The notes under the pieces are model-generated. The model made no database searches. It was not told the origin of the DNA and saw only the letters and a list, made by a program, of their open reading frames with translations. Below, one piece after another: positions 41,540 to 50,838 of a DNA stretch of 64,000 bases. The stretch comes from Bin76 sp963665765 (GTDB lineage: Bacteria; Actinomycetota; Acidimicrobiia; Spongiisociales; ZC4RG35), in NCBI GenBank assembly GCA_963665765.1, contig OY762464.1, forward strand, positions 2,418,001 through 2,482,000, read 5' to 3'. The position numbers and the translations under genes were made by a program. The stretch's first letter is position 1. Every line of letters starts with the position of its first letter.

Positions 41540-43425
41540 GATTCGATCACTTCCAGGATTCTGTCTCTGATCTCTCCGATGTAGAAAGGAATACCGGCCA
41601 CCTTGTTCAGGCCGACCGCATCCTTGAGGTAGTTGGCGCGGATTATGTAGCGTAGTTGCCCGGTGTTGAGTTCGGGGATCAGAAGCTTGGGGTAGGAATG
41701 AACCACATCGCCCAGGTTGGCGGGGAGGGGATTGAGATAGCGGAGGTGGGCGTAGGCGATCTGGTAGCCCTCCCGGTTCAGGTTGCGGCAGGCGGCGCCC
41801 ACCGTGCCTTTGCTGGAGCCCCAACTCAGCACCAGCAGGTCGCCGTCCGGTTGGCCGCGCACTTGAAGCGGTGGGATGTCATTGGCGATGTTCGCCACCT
41901 TCCAAGCCCGCGAGTCGGTCATCAACTGATGATTGTCGGGGTTGTAGGAGATGTCTCCGCTGATGTTCTCCTTCTCCAGTCCGCCGATGCGGTGTTCCAG
42001 GCCCTTGGTGCCTGGGATGGCCCAAGGCCGGGAGAAGGTGTCAAAATCTCGCAGATAGGGGAGATACCGGCCGTTGGCCCCGTTGGGCGCCGAGGCGAAG
42101 GGAACGCTTATGTCGGGCAGCGTTTCGGCGTCGGGGATCATCCAGGGCTCGGACCCGTTGGCAATGTGATTGTCGGAGAGCAGTATCACCGGGGTCATGT
42201 ACTTGAGGGCGATGCGGACCGCTTCGATGGTGGTTTCCACCACATCCGACGGCGTGGAACAGGCAATGACCGGCAGCGGGGACTCACCGTGCCGGCCGAA
42301 AAGGGAGAACAGCAAATCGGTCTGCTCCGGCTTGGTGGGCATTCCGGTGGAAGGCCCGGCCCGTTGGACGTTCACCACCAGGAGCGGCAATTCGGCGGTG
42401 AGCGCCAAGCTGATCGCCTCGCTCTTCAGAGCGATCCCCGGCCCCGACGACCCGGTCACGGCCAGGCTGCCTCCGAAGGACGCCCCGATGGCGGCGCCCA
42501 CCGCCGCGATCTCGTCCTCGGCCTGGAAGGTCCTTACCCCCAGGCGCTTGTGCCGGGAGAGCTCGTGGAGGATGTCGGAGGCGGGGGTGATGGGGTAGGA
42601 GCCGTAGAAGAGGGGCAGCTTGGCACAGTAGGAGGCGGCGATCAGCCCCCAGGCCAGGGCCGTGTTTCCGGTGAGGTTGGTGTAGACGCCCGAAGGGAGG
42701 CGGGCCGGCTTCACCATGAAGATGGTCCGGGACGCCTCGGTGGTGAGTCCGAAGTTGTATCCGGCTTTCAGGGCCGCCAGGTTGGCGTCCACCACATTGG
42801 GAAGCCGGGCGAACTTGGTGGTGGTCCACTTCTCGATGGGCGCCAGGGGACGCTGGAAGAGCCAGGCCAAAAATCCCAGGGCGACGAAGTTGCGGGAGCG
42901 AAGTACCGAACGTCCGGTTACCTTGTCCGACACGGCTTCCTTGGTGAGCGTGTTCATGGGAATCTGGATCATGTCGTACTGGTTGAGACTGCCGTCGATC
43001 AGAGGATTGTCGTCGTAGCCCGCCTTGGCCAGCCCCCGCTCGTCGAACGCCTCGTTGTTCACTATCAGGGTCCCTCCCTGGCGAAGGTCGGAGATGTTCG
43101 ACTTGAGAGCGGCGGGGTTCATCGCCACCATGCAGTCCGGCTGGTCACCTGAAGTGGCGATGTCCCAATCGGCTATCTGGATCTGGAACGAAGAGACTCC
43201 CGGAAGAGTGCCGGCGGGCGCCCGGATCTCGGCGGGGAAGCTGGGGAGGGTGTAGAGATCGTTTCCGAAGGCGGCCGAGGTATCGGCGAAACGGTTGCCG
43301 GCCAACTGCATGCCGTCCCCGGAGTCGCCGGCGAAACGGACCGTGACCTGCTGTAATAGGGCGACATCTCCATTGTCTGAAGGGCCGGAGACGCCCGTCT
43401 CGGCATGGGTGGTAGGAAATGTCAC
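41536..43425 (-). CDS. korA: 2-oxoacid:ferredoxin oxidoreductase alpha subunit (gamma-alpha fusion)
   Basis: A 629-aa fused gamma-alpha subunit. Residues about 15-190 are the gamma domain (RFAGDSGDGMQLAGNRFA). The alpha pyrimidine-binding domain follows (TGNTALAWGLIAASYCAKL, YGSYPITPASDILHEL, TFQAEDEIAAVGAAIGAS, GSSGPGIALKSEA) with a C-terminal transketolase-like part. Start GTG 43425 is my choice, about 15 residues before the first conserved motif; no good ribosome site is visible. The gene pair replaces or complements 2-oxoglutarate dehydrogenase in many actinobacteria. Confidence 0.92.
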
Positions 43426-43514
43426 AGTGGAGTAATCAAAGCTCTGTCGGAAGCCAATGATAACCCGTGACGCGGACTTGCGGGACTGTTTAGCACGTCC
43501 GCGGGAAAGTACAT

Positions 43515-44936
43515 CTAGGGGCCGGCTCTGCCGGTGGCCGGTATCGAACGGGCGATGCCCGCTCCCTCCAGGGTGGCGGCTGCTCTCAGCAGCCGGTCCT
43601 CTTTCCACCAGGGAGCGATCAGTTGCAGGGAGAAAGGGACGCCGGTGGTCTGGTGCGAGCGCGGGACGGGGATGCTGATTGCCGGACAGCCGGAGGTGTT
43701 CACCAGGGATGTGAACCAGGAAAGCACCACCCGATAGAGGAGTTTTCCCCGGGTGGTTTCCATTTGCTGGTCGCCGATGACTTTACGAAGGGCGCCCGAG
43801 GTGGGGACCGCCAGCAGGTCGAACCTCCCGAAGGCATCCCGGATCCGGTTTTTGAGCAGGGCCTGCCAGGCCAGGGCGGCCAGCAGGGATTCGGTCGGGT
43901 GACTTCCTCCGATCGTCAGAGTCTCCCGGATCCGATCCGCCACCTCCGCTCCATACGGCTTTCCGGCTTCCCACCATTTTCGATGGACCGCCGCCACCTG
44001 GGGATAGAGGATTTGGTTGATCTTTCCCGGAGGCGCGATAACCGGGTCATCGAAGGGTTCGACCTCAAATCCAAGACCGCCAATCCGGCCCATGATGGCA
44101 TGGAACCGCTCTTGCGCCCCCGCCGCGTAGGGGGCTGTGGCCAGCCATCGGGTGGGCAGGCCGATACGGATCTTGGGGGGGTGAAGGGGAACGGTCAGAC
44201 GGGTCACCTGCGGTGACCGGGGCGCCGACCACCCATCCCGGGCATGCCGGCCGGCCAGGGCGGCGTAGGTCAGAGCCAGGTCTCCGGTGGTGGCCGCCAA
44301 GGGCCCCACCGTGTCCAGGGAGGGTCCCAGTGGGAAGACTCCGGTGAGCGGGACGCGTCCGTGAGTCACCTTGAGCCCGAAGATGCCGCACATGGCGGCC
44401 GGCACCCGGATGGAGCCGCCGGTGTCGGTGCCCACCGAGACCGGCGCCACTCCCGCCGCCACCGCCGCGGCCGACCCGCCCGACGACCCTCCCGGGGATG
44501 TGGAGGGATCATGGGGATTGCGGATCGGACCGAACCATTGGTTCTCGGAGGAAAAACCGAACGCGAACTCGTGCAGACCCGCCCTTCCCACCACCACCGC
44601 TCCGGCCTTTTCCAGACGTTGCACCACCGGGGCGGACTCCGGGGGGACGATCCGATAGAAGGCCGATCCGCAGGTGTTGGGGATGCCCGCCTGATTGATC
44701 AGGTCCTTGATAACCAGGGGAACCCCACCCAGGGGTCCGGGGTCCTCACCGGCGGAGACTCTTTTGTCCAGTTCGGCGGCTCGGTCGAGCGCCTGTTCGT
44801 CGATGTAAGTGGTGAGATTGAGATCCGCCTGACGTTGGTGCAGGTCCGCCAGGCTCTTTTGGGTGATTTCCCGAGCGGACAGCTTTCCGCTTCGGACCTG
44901 TGATGCGATATGCTGTGCGGTGAGGCTGGTCGGCAT
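43515..44936 (-). CDS. amidase signature family protein
   Basis: A 473-aa amidase with the Ser-cisSer-Lys triad: Lys in PLVIKDLINQAG, the glycine/serine core TSPGGSSGGSAAAVAAG, and nucleophile Ser in GTDTGGSIRVPAAMCG. It could be a GatA paralog, but gatB and gatC are not adjacent and the C-terminal half diverges, so a general amide hydrolase is likelier. Start ATG 44936 (MPTSLTAQHIASQ); upstream codons overlap the DUF3048 gene. It is 2 bp downstream of that gene. Confidence 0.85.
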   Translation of the reverse strand: MPTSLTAQHIASQVRSGKLSAREITQKSLADLHQRQADLNLTTYIDEQALDRAAELDKRVSAGEDPGPLGGVPLVIKDLINQAGIPNTCGSAFYRIVPPESAPVVQRLEKAGAVVVGRAGLHEFAFGFSSENQWFGPIRNPHDPSTSPGGSSGGSAAAVAAGVAPVSVGTDTGGSIRVPAAMCGIFGLKVTHGRVPLTGVFPLGPSLDTVGPLAATTGDLALTYAALAGRHARDGWSAPRSPQVTRLTVPLHPPKIRIGLPTRWLATAPYAAGAQERFHAIMGRIGGLGFEVEPFDDPVIAPPGKINQILYPQVAAVHRKWWEAGKPYGAEVADRIRETLTIGGSHPTESLLAALAWQALLKNRIRDAFGRFDLLAVPTSGALRKVIGDQQMETTRGKLLYRVVLSWFTSLVNTSGCPAISIPVPRSHQTTGVPFSLQLIAPWWKEDRLLRAAATLEGAGIARSIPATGRAGP

Positions 44937-44938
44937 GC

Positions 44939-46132
44939 TCACCAGGTCACGGGGCGGCCTTCGGGGAAGAGGCTGATCCAGGGTCGGCCCGGGGGAACCG
45001 TGAGGGGAGTGCCGTCTGCCAGGGAAAGCATGAATGGACCGCTGGTTTCCGCCCTTTCCCACCGACCTTCAACCACCTGCCCCCCGGATAACACCAGCGC
45101 TCTCCCTTCTCCCGTGGTTTCCATGGTGGGTAGCGCGTACCCTTCTCCCGAAGGTGGTTTGGTATAGAACAACCCGGAGAACAGCACCACCAGGCTGTCG
45201 GCGGTGATGACCTCGGTGACTCCTTCGATCGGGGTCCACAGATGAGGGCCGTCGGACAGGTGACGCTCCCAGCGGATGCCGTTCCACCGCCAATTTACGA
45301 CGTTATCGGGGGCCCACTCCATTTCCACCTGGTAGACCGATCCCAGAACGGCGTCCCCCGGCAGTTCACCAAATTCGAATAGGGGCGCAGGCGCCGTGTT
45401 GGGATAGAGCCGCTCGTCAGCCACCAGCCGAAGTTCGGCGGTATTGACGTAGTAGTTGTGAGGCGCCCGGCGGGAGGAGTCGCGATACCCCCCCACTCCG
45501 ATCTCTCCTATCACCCCCACCCCGTTTTGGGGGAATGACCTCAATATCCAGTTCTGTCCGCCGCTGGTGAGCAGGGTGGCGTTGAAGTGTCTCAGCAGAT
45601 GGGGATCGGTGGGTCGCACCGATCGGACCGGCCCGACCGAGGAGGAGTCGACCGTGTGAAAGAAGGCAATGAAACGGGTGAGTCCCCCTTCCACCAGAAG
45701 CTCGAAGACTGCCTCCGCTTCTCCGATCCCCGACTGGGGACGAGCATCCCAGTGATTGTCGATTTTGACTGCCATGGTGCGCCGATCGAGCAGATCAGGG
45801 TTCTCCACTCCCAACCCGGTGAGAGGACCGGGAGGAAGCACCGGTTCGGGGATGGTGGTGGAAGTGGTGGTGCTGGTGGTTGAACTGGTGGTGGGGGCGG
45901 GCTCGGTTACGGTGGTGTCGGGGGTGGTCTGGGCAACGGTGGTGGTGGGTCCGGCGGTGGTTTGGGGTACCGTGGGGGCGGTGGTCTGGGCCGCGGGGGC
46001 GGTGGTGTCGGGGGGGCTGGTGACGTTTTCGGGGACCGTGGTGGTCGGTGGCTCAGTGGTGTCCTCTGCGGTATCCCCACCGCAGGCTGCCGTCAGAACC
46101 GCCAACAGGACCAGCATCAGGATTATGCGCAT
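44939..46132 (-). CDS. DUF3048 lipoprotein
   Basis: A 397-aa secreted protein. The N-terminal MRIILMLVLLAVLTAAC is a lipoprotein signal with lipobox LTAAC. A ~75-residue Thr/Pro linker follows, then DUF3048: AVKIDNHWDARPQSGIGEA, FELLVEGGLTRFIAFFH, VGPVRSVRPTD and SGGQNWILR. DUF3048 proteins (YerB type) are surface lipoproteins without assigned activity. The long TT/PT linker would hold the domain away from the membrane. The stop is 2 bp from the amidase start. Confidence 0.88.
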   Translation of the reverse strand: MRIILMLVLLAVLTAACGGDTAEDTTEPPTTTVPENVTSPPDTTAPAAQTTAPTVPQTTAGPTTTVAQTTPDTTVTEPAPTTSSTTSTTTSTTIPEPVLPPGPLTGLGVENPDLLDRRTMAVKIDNHWDARPQSGIGEAEAVFELLVEGGLTRFIAFFHTVDSSSVGPVRSVRPTDPHLLRHFNATLLTSGGQNWILRSFPQNGVGVIGEIGVGGYRDSSRRAPHNYYVNTAELRLVADERLYPNTAPAPLFEFGELPGDAVLGSVYQVEMEWAPDNVVNWRWNGIRWERHLSDGPHLWTPIEGVTEVITADSLVVLFSGLFYTKPPSGEGYALPTMETTGEGRALVLSGGQVVEGRWERAETSGPFMLSLADGTPLTVPPGRPWISLFPEGRPVTW

Positions 46133-46174
46133 GCCTGGAGATGCTAAGAGCCTGCGTCCCTAAGACCTGGTGTT

Positions 46175-47011
46175 TCATGGTCCGCATCCCGTTCCGCCCA
46201 CCAGCGATACCAGTCGATCCTCGTCGTTTGGTCCGGTGAAGATTCCCAGGAGGTATCCCGGGCCGGGCACATCGACTTCCAGGAAGGTTCCCCGGGTGGA
46301 GTGGGCTCGGGTGATGGAAGACTCACCATAGATCGACGACGAACGGGCCAAGGTGACGCCCAGTTGCAAACCTTCGGAGGTTCTGAGAGAGGCCCCGTCG
46401 GGCGAGGAGGCGCCGTCGGGGAGAGAGTAGACGAACGAGAAGAAGTGCTCGTGCAGATTCGGTCCCCAGTCGGTGGGGCCATCGGAAAAGAAGACACTCA
46501 GGCTCCCCCAGGTGACCCGTCGGGCTCGGGCGCCCGGGCATTGCAGCTGCTCGACATTGGCCGGCAGCCACCCCGAATCGGTGTCGGGAGAGCCGAGGGC
46601 GCCGGTTAGCACGGTGATGGTGCGATTGACCGCCGTTCCGAAGGGAATCGGTCCCAGCCCCTCGGGCTGAAGGCGGAGATCAACGGCCCGGACGGCGTCC
46701 TCCACAAAGGGGGCAGGCGGGGGAGGCAGGGTGGACGTCGAGGTGGTCGGCGCCGGGGTGGCGGTGGGCTGGGTCTGCTGCGGCCGGGTTTCTGCAGAAG
46801 TGGTGGCGAGGGTGGGGTTTTGGGCGCCATTGTCGGAAGAGGCGCCCGGCGAGGGTTCCGTCCGTCCGGTCAGCCCGGAACTCCCCAAGGCGTTGCGGAT
46901 CACCAACCCCACCGCCAAGACCGCCATCATCACCACCAGGGTTCCCAGGGTCACCAGCACCCGTCTCTGCCATCTCTCCATGGGGCTTCCGGATCGGCGC
47001 GCAGGTTGCAT
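46175..47011 (-). CDS. membrane-anchored extracellular protein, unknown
   Basis: A 278-aa protein with a basic N-terminus and one TM helix (about 18-40, VLVTLGTLVVMMAVLAVGLVI), a Thr/Pro/Gln-rich linker (about 48-100), and a C-terminal domain beginning VDLRLQPEGLGPIPFGTAVN. The phrase LGPIPFGT, then LTGALGSPDTDSGW, is shared with small secreted actinobacterial proteins of unknown function. It shares a Thr-rich linker style with the DUF3048 lipoprotein 42 bp downstream, suggesting a common envelope role. Not otherwise recognised. Confidence 0.7.
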   Translation of the reverse strand: MQPARRSGSPMERWQRRVLVTLGTLVVMMAVLAVGLVIRNALGSSGLTGRTEPSPGASSDNGAQNPTLATTSAETRPQQTQPTATPAPTTSTSTLPPPPAPFVEDAVRAVDLRLQPEGLGPIPFGTAVNRTITVLTGALGSPDTDSGWLPANVEQLQCPGARARRVTWGSLSVFFSDGPTDWGPNLHEHFFSFVYSLPDGASSPDGASLRTSEGLQLGVTLARSSSIYGESSITRAHSTRGTFLEVDVPGPGYLLGIFTGPNDEDRLVSLVGGTGCGP

Positions 47012-47023
47012 GCCCGATGTCCT

Positions 47024-47482
47024 CTAGTCGTCCATCCGGGTGGCGCCGGGAATAGATGGGCGGGTTCGCCTGGTCCGAGGAGGGAAAACCATCCGGTACA
47101 GGTTTGCCGCGCCGATCGGACCGAAGCCGCGGGAATCGTCGCGGGTCAGGGGGCGCTGATCGGATAACACGAACAACTCTCCGTCAGGGATCCTCCATTC
47201 TCCATCCGGCGCCGACCACCCATCGCCCCATCGGTCCACGCCCGACTTGCCATTGACCAACACTTCTCCCGTATCGATGGTAATCACCTCGCCACTCAGC
47301 CCCACCACTCGTTTGACCAGCCAGAACCCCGGCCGGGCAGGGTGGATGAATGCCACGATGCTTCCTCGGCGGAAGCGTCTGCTGCTCCCGGGGCGCCAAC
47401 CCAGAAACCGGTCGCCGTCCCGGAGGGCCGGGCTCATGGAAACGCCGGACACCACGAAGGATCGGAGGCGCGGTCTGCTCAT
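47024..47482 (-). CDS. sodX: nickel-SOD maturation protease (S26 family)
   Basis: A 152-aa S26-type serine protease with a Ser-Lys dyad: S15 in VSGVSMSPALRDGD and K57 in WLVKRVVGLSGE, plus the RDDSRGFGPI box. It has no TM helix and is much smaller than a housekeeping signal peptidase. That form is typical of SodX proteases that cleave the Ni-SOD propeptide. The divergent sodN gene begins 55 bp away, which makes the assignment firm. Cleavage of the short SodN leader before His1 would create the nickel site. Overproduced signal peptidase I is the less likely alternative. Confidence 0.85.
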   Translation of the reverse strand: MSRPRLRSFVVSGVSMSPALRDGDRFLGWRPGSSRRFRRGSIVAFIHPARPGFWLVKRVVGLSGEVITIDTGEVLVNGKSGVDRWGDGWSAPDGEWRIPDGELFVLSDQRPLTRDDSRGFGPIGAANLYRMVFPPRTRRTRPSIPGATRMDD

Positions 47483-47537
47483 ACGCCGCTATTCTGACAA
47501 CAACAGGATTTGCTTTCCCACTAGATAGGAGATGACC

Positions 47538-47954
47538 ATGGCCCCTTTCCGGCCGCCGACCGTCGTTTTTGCCCACTGCGATCTCTTTTGTGGAGTGTAC
47601 GACCCCGCCCAGGCCATGATCGAGGCCCGTTCGGTGCTCAACGCCTGCACCAAGTACGCCGATTCCGATGATCCGGTTTTCCGGGATCGTTGCGTCATTG
47701 TCAAGGAGCAGCAGGCCGAGTTGGTGAAGCACCACCTTGCTGTGCTGTGGTCGGACTTTTTCAAGCCCCATCATGTTGAGCGTTTCCCCGGGCTGCACGA
47801 TCTGTTCTGGCGGGCGCTGAAAGCCGCCGGCGACGCCAAGAAATCAATGGATCCGGCTGTTTCTCAAGGCCTGCTGGACCTGATAGCTGAAATCTCCGAC
47901 ATCTTCTGGCAGACCGACGAGTCCAAAGCGGCGGGGGTGTACCCGCCCGCCTAA
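47538..47954 (+). CDS. sodN: nickel superoxide dismutase
   Basis: A 138-aa Ni-SOD precursor. A 12-residue leader (MAPFRPPTVVFA) precedes the nickel hook HCDLFCGVYDPAQA; after cleavage His1, Cys2 and Cys6 bind nickel. The rest is the four-helix bundle (EQQAELVKHHLAVLWSDFFKP). The usual hook has Pro at position 5 (HCDLPCGVY); here it is Phe, which is unusual. ATG 47538 is preferred over 47532 because AGGAG (47527-47531) lies six bases upstream. It removes superoxide in the cytoplasm. The adjacent divergent sodX supports the call. Confidence 0.93.
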   Translation: MAPFRPPTVVFAHCDLFCGVYDPAQAMIEARSVLNACTKYADSDDPVFRDRCVIVKEQQAELVKHHLAVLWSDFFKPHHVERFPGLHDLFWRALKAAGDAKKSMDPAVSQGLLDLIAEISDIFWQTDESKAAGVYPPA

Positions 47955-48274
47955 CCAGGGCGGTTCAGTTCACTTCCTCAAGCCTGGCCGGTGCGGTCGC
48001 GGGGGTTTTGACCCGGGACTCGGACATAGAGGAAGCGTAGGCCAGGCGCGCGGCGGTGATGAAATGGCGCCTCGTCAAGGGTTCCGAGAAGACCACCCGG
48101 CAGACGTAATGGTCACCTGCCGGGGTAGGGGGTTGGCTCGAAGTGCCGAGGTATGGCTGCCCTGCTTTGCACTGTTGCGGGCTATTTCTGTGGAAGATCA
48201 GTGGCTCGTTGATGTTCCCGGGGGTCTCCTCATGGGCAGGCGGTCCGCCGTCGCCGACCGTAGTATCGACCGGT
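47955..48274. other. 320-bp gap without a confirmed gene
   Basis: I see no complete gene between sodN and the YihY gene. A minus-strand frame is stop-free from about 48268 to 47965 (ending HFITAARLAYASS... to a stop) but has no acceptable start or family match, so it may be a decayed gene or chance. TAGTAT at 48261-48266 could be a -10 for the YihY gene. Confidence 0.5.
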
Positions 48275-49156
48275 ATGGGCCGTTTTACACAGCCGCAGCT
48301 CCGCAGCTCAGGACGTCAGGTTGCACGGTTCGCAGAGGATCTTCGCCTTGACTGGTCGAGGGCTCGGGTGGGTGGGCTGTCGGCCGAGATCGCCTTCTTC
48401 GCGCTTCTCGGGCTGTTCCCGGCGGTGGTGGTGTTCGCGGCCGCGCTTGGTTCGCTTGACGTGGTGCTGGGCGAAGGCGAGGCTGCCGATATCGAGCAAT
48501 GGCTACTCAACCAGGTGCATGAGATCTTCGGTGCCGACAACACCCTGCGCTCCACCATCGCGGAGCTCTTCGAACGGTCAAATGCGGGACTGATCACGGT
48601 TGGCGTCATTTTGACGGTGTACGCCTCGTCGCGGGGCTTTGTCGCCGTGATAGGCGCTCTGGACGTGGCATACGACCATGATCAGCGCAGAAGCTGGCTG
48701 TCCACCCGGGTTCTGGGTTTGGGCCTGACGGCTTCCACGATTCTGGTGGCCGCGCTGGTGGCCGCCATGGTGGTAGTGGGTCCCTTGCTGGGCGGCGGCG
48801 AGGAGGTGGCCGAGCGTCTGGGGGCCGGTTCCGCGTTTACCACGGCTTGGGGGTGGTTGCGGTGGCCGGTGGTGTTCGCAGTGGTGGTCCTGTGGGCGAC
48901 CTCCGTCTATCACATAGCGTCTCGCAGGCGGGCGCCATGGCGAAGGGAGTTGCCGGGAGCGGTGGTGGGAACCGTATGGTGGCTGGTCGTGTCGGAGGGT
49001 TTCCGCGCCTACTTCGAGTTGGCCACGAGCGGTGTGAACGCGGTGTTCGGGTTGCTGGGTGGGGCTCTGAGCCTGCTGCTGTGGTTGTATCTTCTGGCGA
49101 TGGGCCTGCTCGCCGGGGCCGGGTTGAACATGGTGCTGGCTCGCCGCCGGCGGTGA
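48275..49156 (+). CDS. YihY/BrkB-family inner-membrane protein
   Basis: A 293-aa multi-pass membrane protein of the YihY (BrkB) family with about six TM helices. The family signature lies in ARVGGLSAEIAFFALLGLFPAVVVFAAAL and later in PGAVVGTVWWLVVSEGFRAYFE and YLLAMGLLAGAGLNMVL. The family is widespread; earlier claims that it is RNase BN were wrong and its transport role is unproven. ATG 48275 starts 8-9 nt after a TAGTAT box, possibly leaderless; the frame is open upstream but lacks similarity. Confidence 0.85.
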   Translation: MGRFTQPQLRSSGRQVARFAEDLRLDWSRARVGGLSAEIAFFALLGLFPAVVVFAAALGSLDVVLGEGEAADIEQWLLNQVHEIFGADNTLRSTIAELFERSNAGLITVGVILTVYASSRGFVAVIGALDVAYDHDQRRSWLSTRVLGLGLTASTILVAALVAAMVVVGPLLGGGEEVAERLGAGSAFTTAWGWLRWPVVFAVVVLWATSVYHIASRRRAPWRRELPGAVVGTVWWLVVSEGFRAYFELATSGVNAVFGLLGGALSLLLWLYLLAMGLLAGAGLNMVLARRRR

Positions 49157-49175
49157 TCCGGCAAGGGCGCCGGCT

Positions 49176-50828
49176 CTATTGGAGCAGATCCTCGTCCAGT
49201 TTGGTGAAAAGGGGGCGGGGGGCTTCCAAGGTGGCCTCGGCCAATGGGGGCCGTTTCCAGCCTCCGCCTGTCACAGTTCCCGGCTGTCCCATCAGGTCAT
49301 GGAGTCTTTGCGAGGAAAAAGGCAGGTAGGGAGAGAACGCCACCTTCAGGCCCCCGATGGCGGACAGGGCGGTGTGAAGCACCGTCTCCGCCCGTTCGGG
49401 GTCATGGCGTCGCAAAAGCCACGGCGCCTGGGCGTTGAGATAGACGTTCACGGCTTGGGCGCCTTCCATTGCCCGCCGCAGCCCGGCTCGCAGTTCCACC
49501 CGTTCCAGCATCCCGGCGGCCTCCGTCAGCCCGGTGTCGATCTCCGCCAGCAGAGCCGCGTCCTCCCCGCTCGGGGAGGAATAGACGGGCATTCTGCCTC
49601 CGTACCAGTTGTGGGCCATCGACAGCACCCGGTGCACCAGGTTGCCCCAGGTAGCCACCAACTCGTCGTTCACCCGCCTGATGAGCTCGTCTTCGGAAAA
49701 GTCGGTGTCGTTCTGCTCCGGCATGGCCGAGGACAGCGCATAGCGGAGGGCGTCGGGCTGGACCCGGTCGGCGTACCAGCCCACGGAGCGACCTATCCCC
49801 CGGCTGGTGGAGGCCTTCTCCTGACGGAAGGTGACATACTGGTTGGCGGGGACGTCGGTGGGCAGGTTGAGACCTCCGTATCCCATCAGCATGGCCGGCC
49901 AGATGACCGCGTGAAAAGGGATGTTGTCCTTGCCGATGAAATAGTATGACTCGGCTTCGGGATCCTCCCACCAGCGTTTCCACTCATCGGGGACGCCCTG
50001 CCGCTCCGCCCACTCCTTGGCGGCGGAGAGATAACCGATCACCGCGTCGAACCAAACATAGATGCGCTTCCCCTCACCCAGGCGGTCGGCGGGCGGGGGG
50101 AGGGGCACGCCCCACACAAGATCTCGGGTGATGGCCCGTTGGGGAAGGCCCTCGTTGACCATGCCCATCGCCCAATTCTTGACATGACGCCGCCAGCCCT
50201 TTCGGGTGGAGAGCCATTCGGACAGCTGGTCGGAGAATGCGTCCAGCCGCAGGAAAAAGTGTTTTGTCTCCCTGGTGACCGGGGTGGCGTCCGACATCCC
50301 GCTGCGAGGTTCGATCAACTCCACCGCATCGAGAGTTCGGCCGCAATCGTCGCACTGGTCGCCCCGGGCGTCCCGGTAGCCGCAATTGGGGCAGGTGCCC
50401 TCCACATACCGGTCGGGGAGGAACCGCTGCACCTTTGGGTCGAACAGCTGGGTGGAGGCCCCCTCGGTGATATAGCCCTTTTCCAGCAACCGGGAGAACA
50501 CGTCCTGGGTAACGGCATAGTGGTTGGGGGTTCCGGTGGAAGTGTAGAGATCCCAGGAGATGCCCAACTTTTCCCAGTCGGTCAAAAATTCGGCGTGATA
50601 GCGATCCACGATCACCTGCGGCGTCACGCCTTCCCGGTCGGCCAGCACGGTGATGGGGGTGCCATGCACGTCACTGCCCGACACCATCAGCACCCGATGG
50701 CCGGCGGTCCGGTGATAGCGGGCGAAGATGTCGGCGGGCAGATAGGCGCCGGCCAGATGCCCCAGATGACGGGAACCCGCCGCATAGGGCCATGCCACCG
50801 CCACCAGGATGTGACGCGCGGAACTCAC
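49176..50828 (-). CDS. metG: methionyl-tRNA synthetase
   Basis: A 550-aa class I synthetase. The HIGH signature is RHLGHLAGAYLPAD near residue 19, the zinc knuckle CPNCGYRDARGDQCDDCG is near 155, and the KMSKS loop is degenerate, EKASTSRG. The C-terminal anticodon domain is helical, with no EMAP-like dimerisation tail. The KASTS form is known from the MetRS group without KMSKS, common in actinobacteria and archaea. Start ATG 50828 is 10 bp after the EamA gene stop, so it is probably co-transcribed with the two transporters. Confidence 0.94.
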   Translation of the reverse strand: MSSARHILVAVAWPYAAGSRHLGHLAGAYLPADIFARYHRTAGHRVLMVSGSDVHGTPITVLADREGVTPQVIVDRYHAEFLTDWEKLGISWDLYTSTGTPNHYAVTQDVFSRLLEKGYITEGASTQLFDPKVQRFLPDRYVEGTCPNCGYRDARGDQCDDCGRTLDAVELIEPRSGMSDATPVTRETKHFFLRLDAFSDQLSEWLSTRKGWRRHVKNWAMGMVNEGLPQRAITRDLVWGVPLPPPADRLGEGKRIYVWFDAVIGYLSAAKEWAERQGVPDEWKRWWEDPEAESYYFIGKDNIPFHAVIWPAMLMGYGGLNLPTDVPANQYVTFRQEKASTSRGIGRSVGWYADRVQPDALRYALSSAMPEQNDTDFSEDELIRRVNDELVATWGNLVHRVLSMAHNWYGGRMPVYSSPSGEDAALLAEIDTGLTEAAGMLERVELRAGLRRAMEGAQAVNVYLNAQAPWLLRRHDPERAETVLHTALSAIGGLKVAFSPYLPFSSQRLHDLMGQPGTVTGGGWKRPPLAEATLEAPRPLFTKLDEDLLQ

Positions 50829-50838
50829 CTCGGCCAGT

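Noticed and set aside
43465..43495. CGCGGAC...GTCCGCG inverted repeat upstream of korA
   Set aside because: A 7-bp stem with a ~19-base loop in GC-rich DNA is easily expected by chance.
47965..48268. Stop-free minus-strand frame of about 100 codons after sodN
   Set aside because: No ATG, GTG or TTG in a suitable place and no family resemblance; GC-rich DNA often has open frames of this length.
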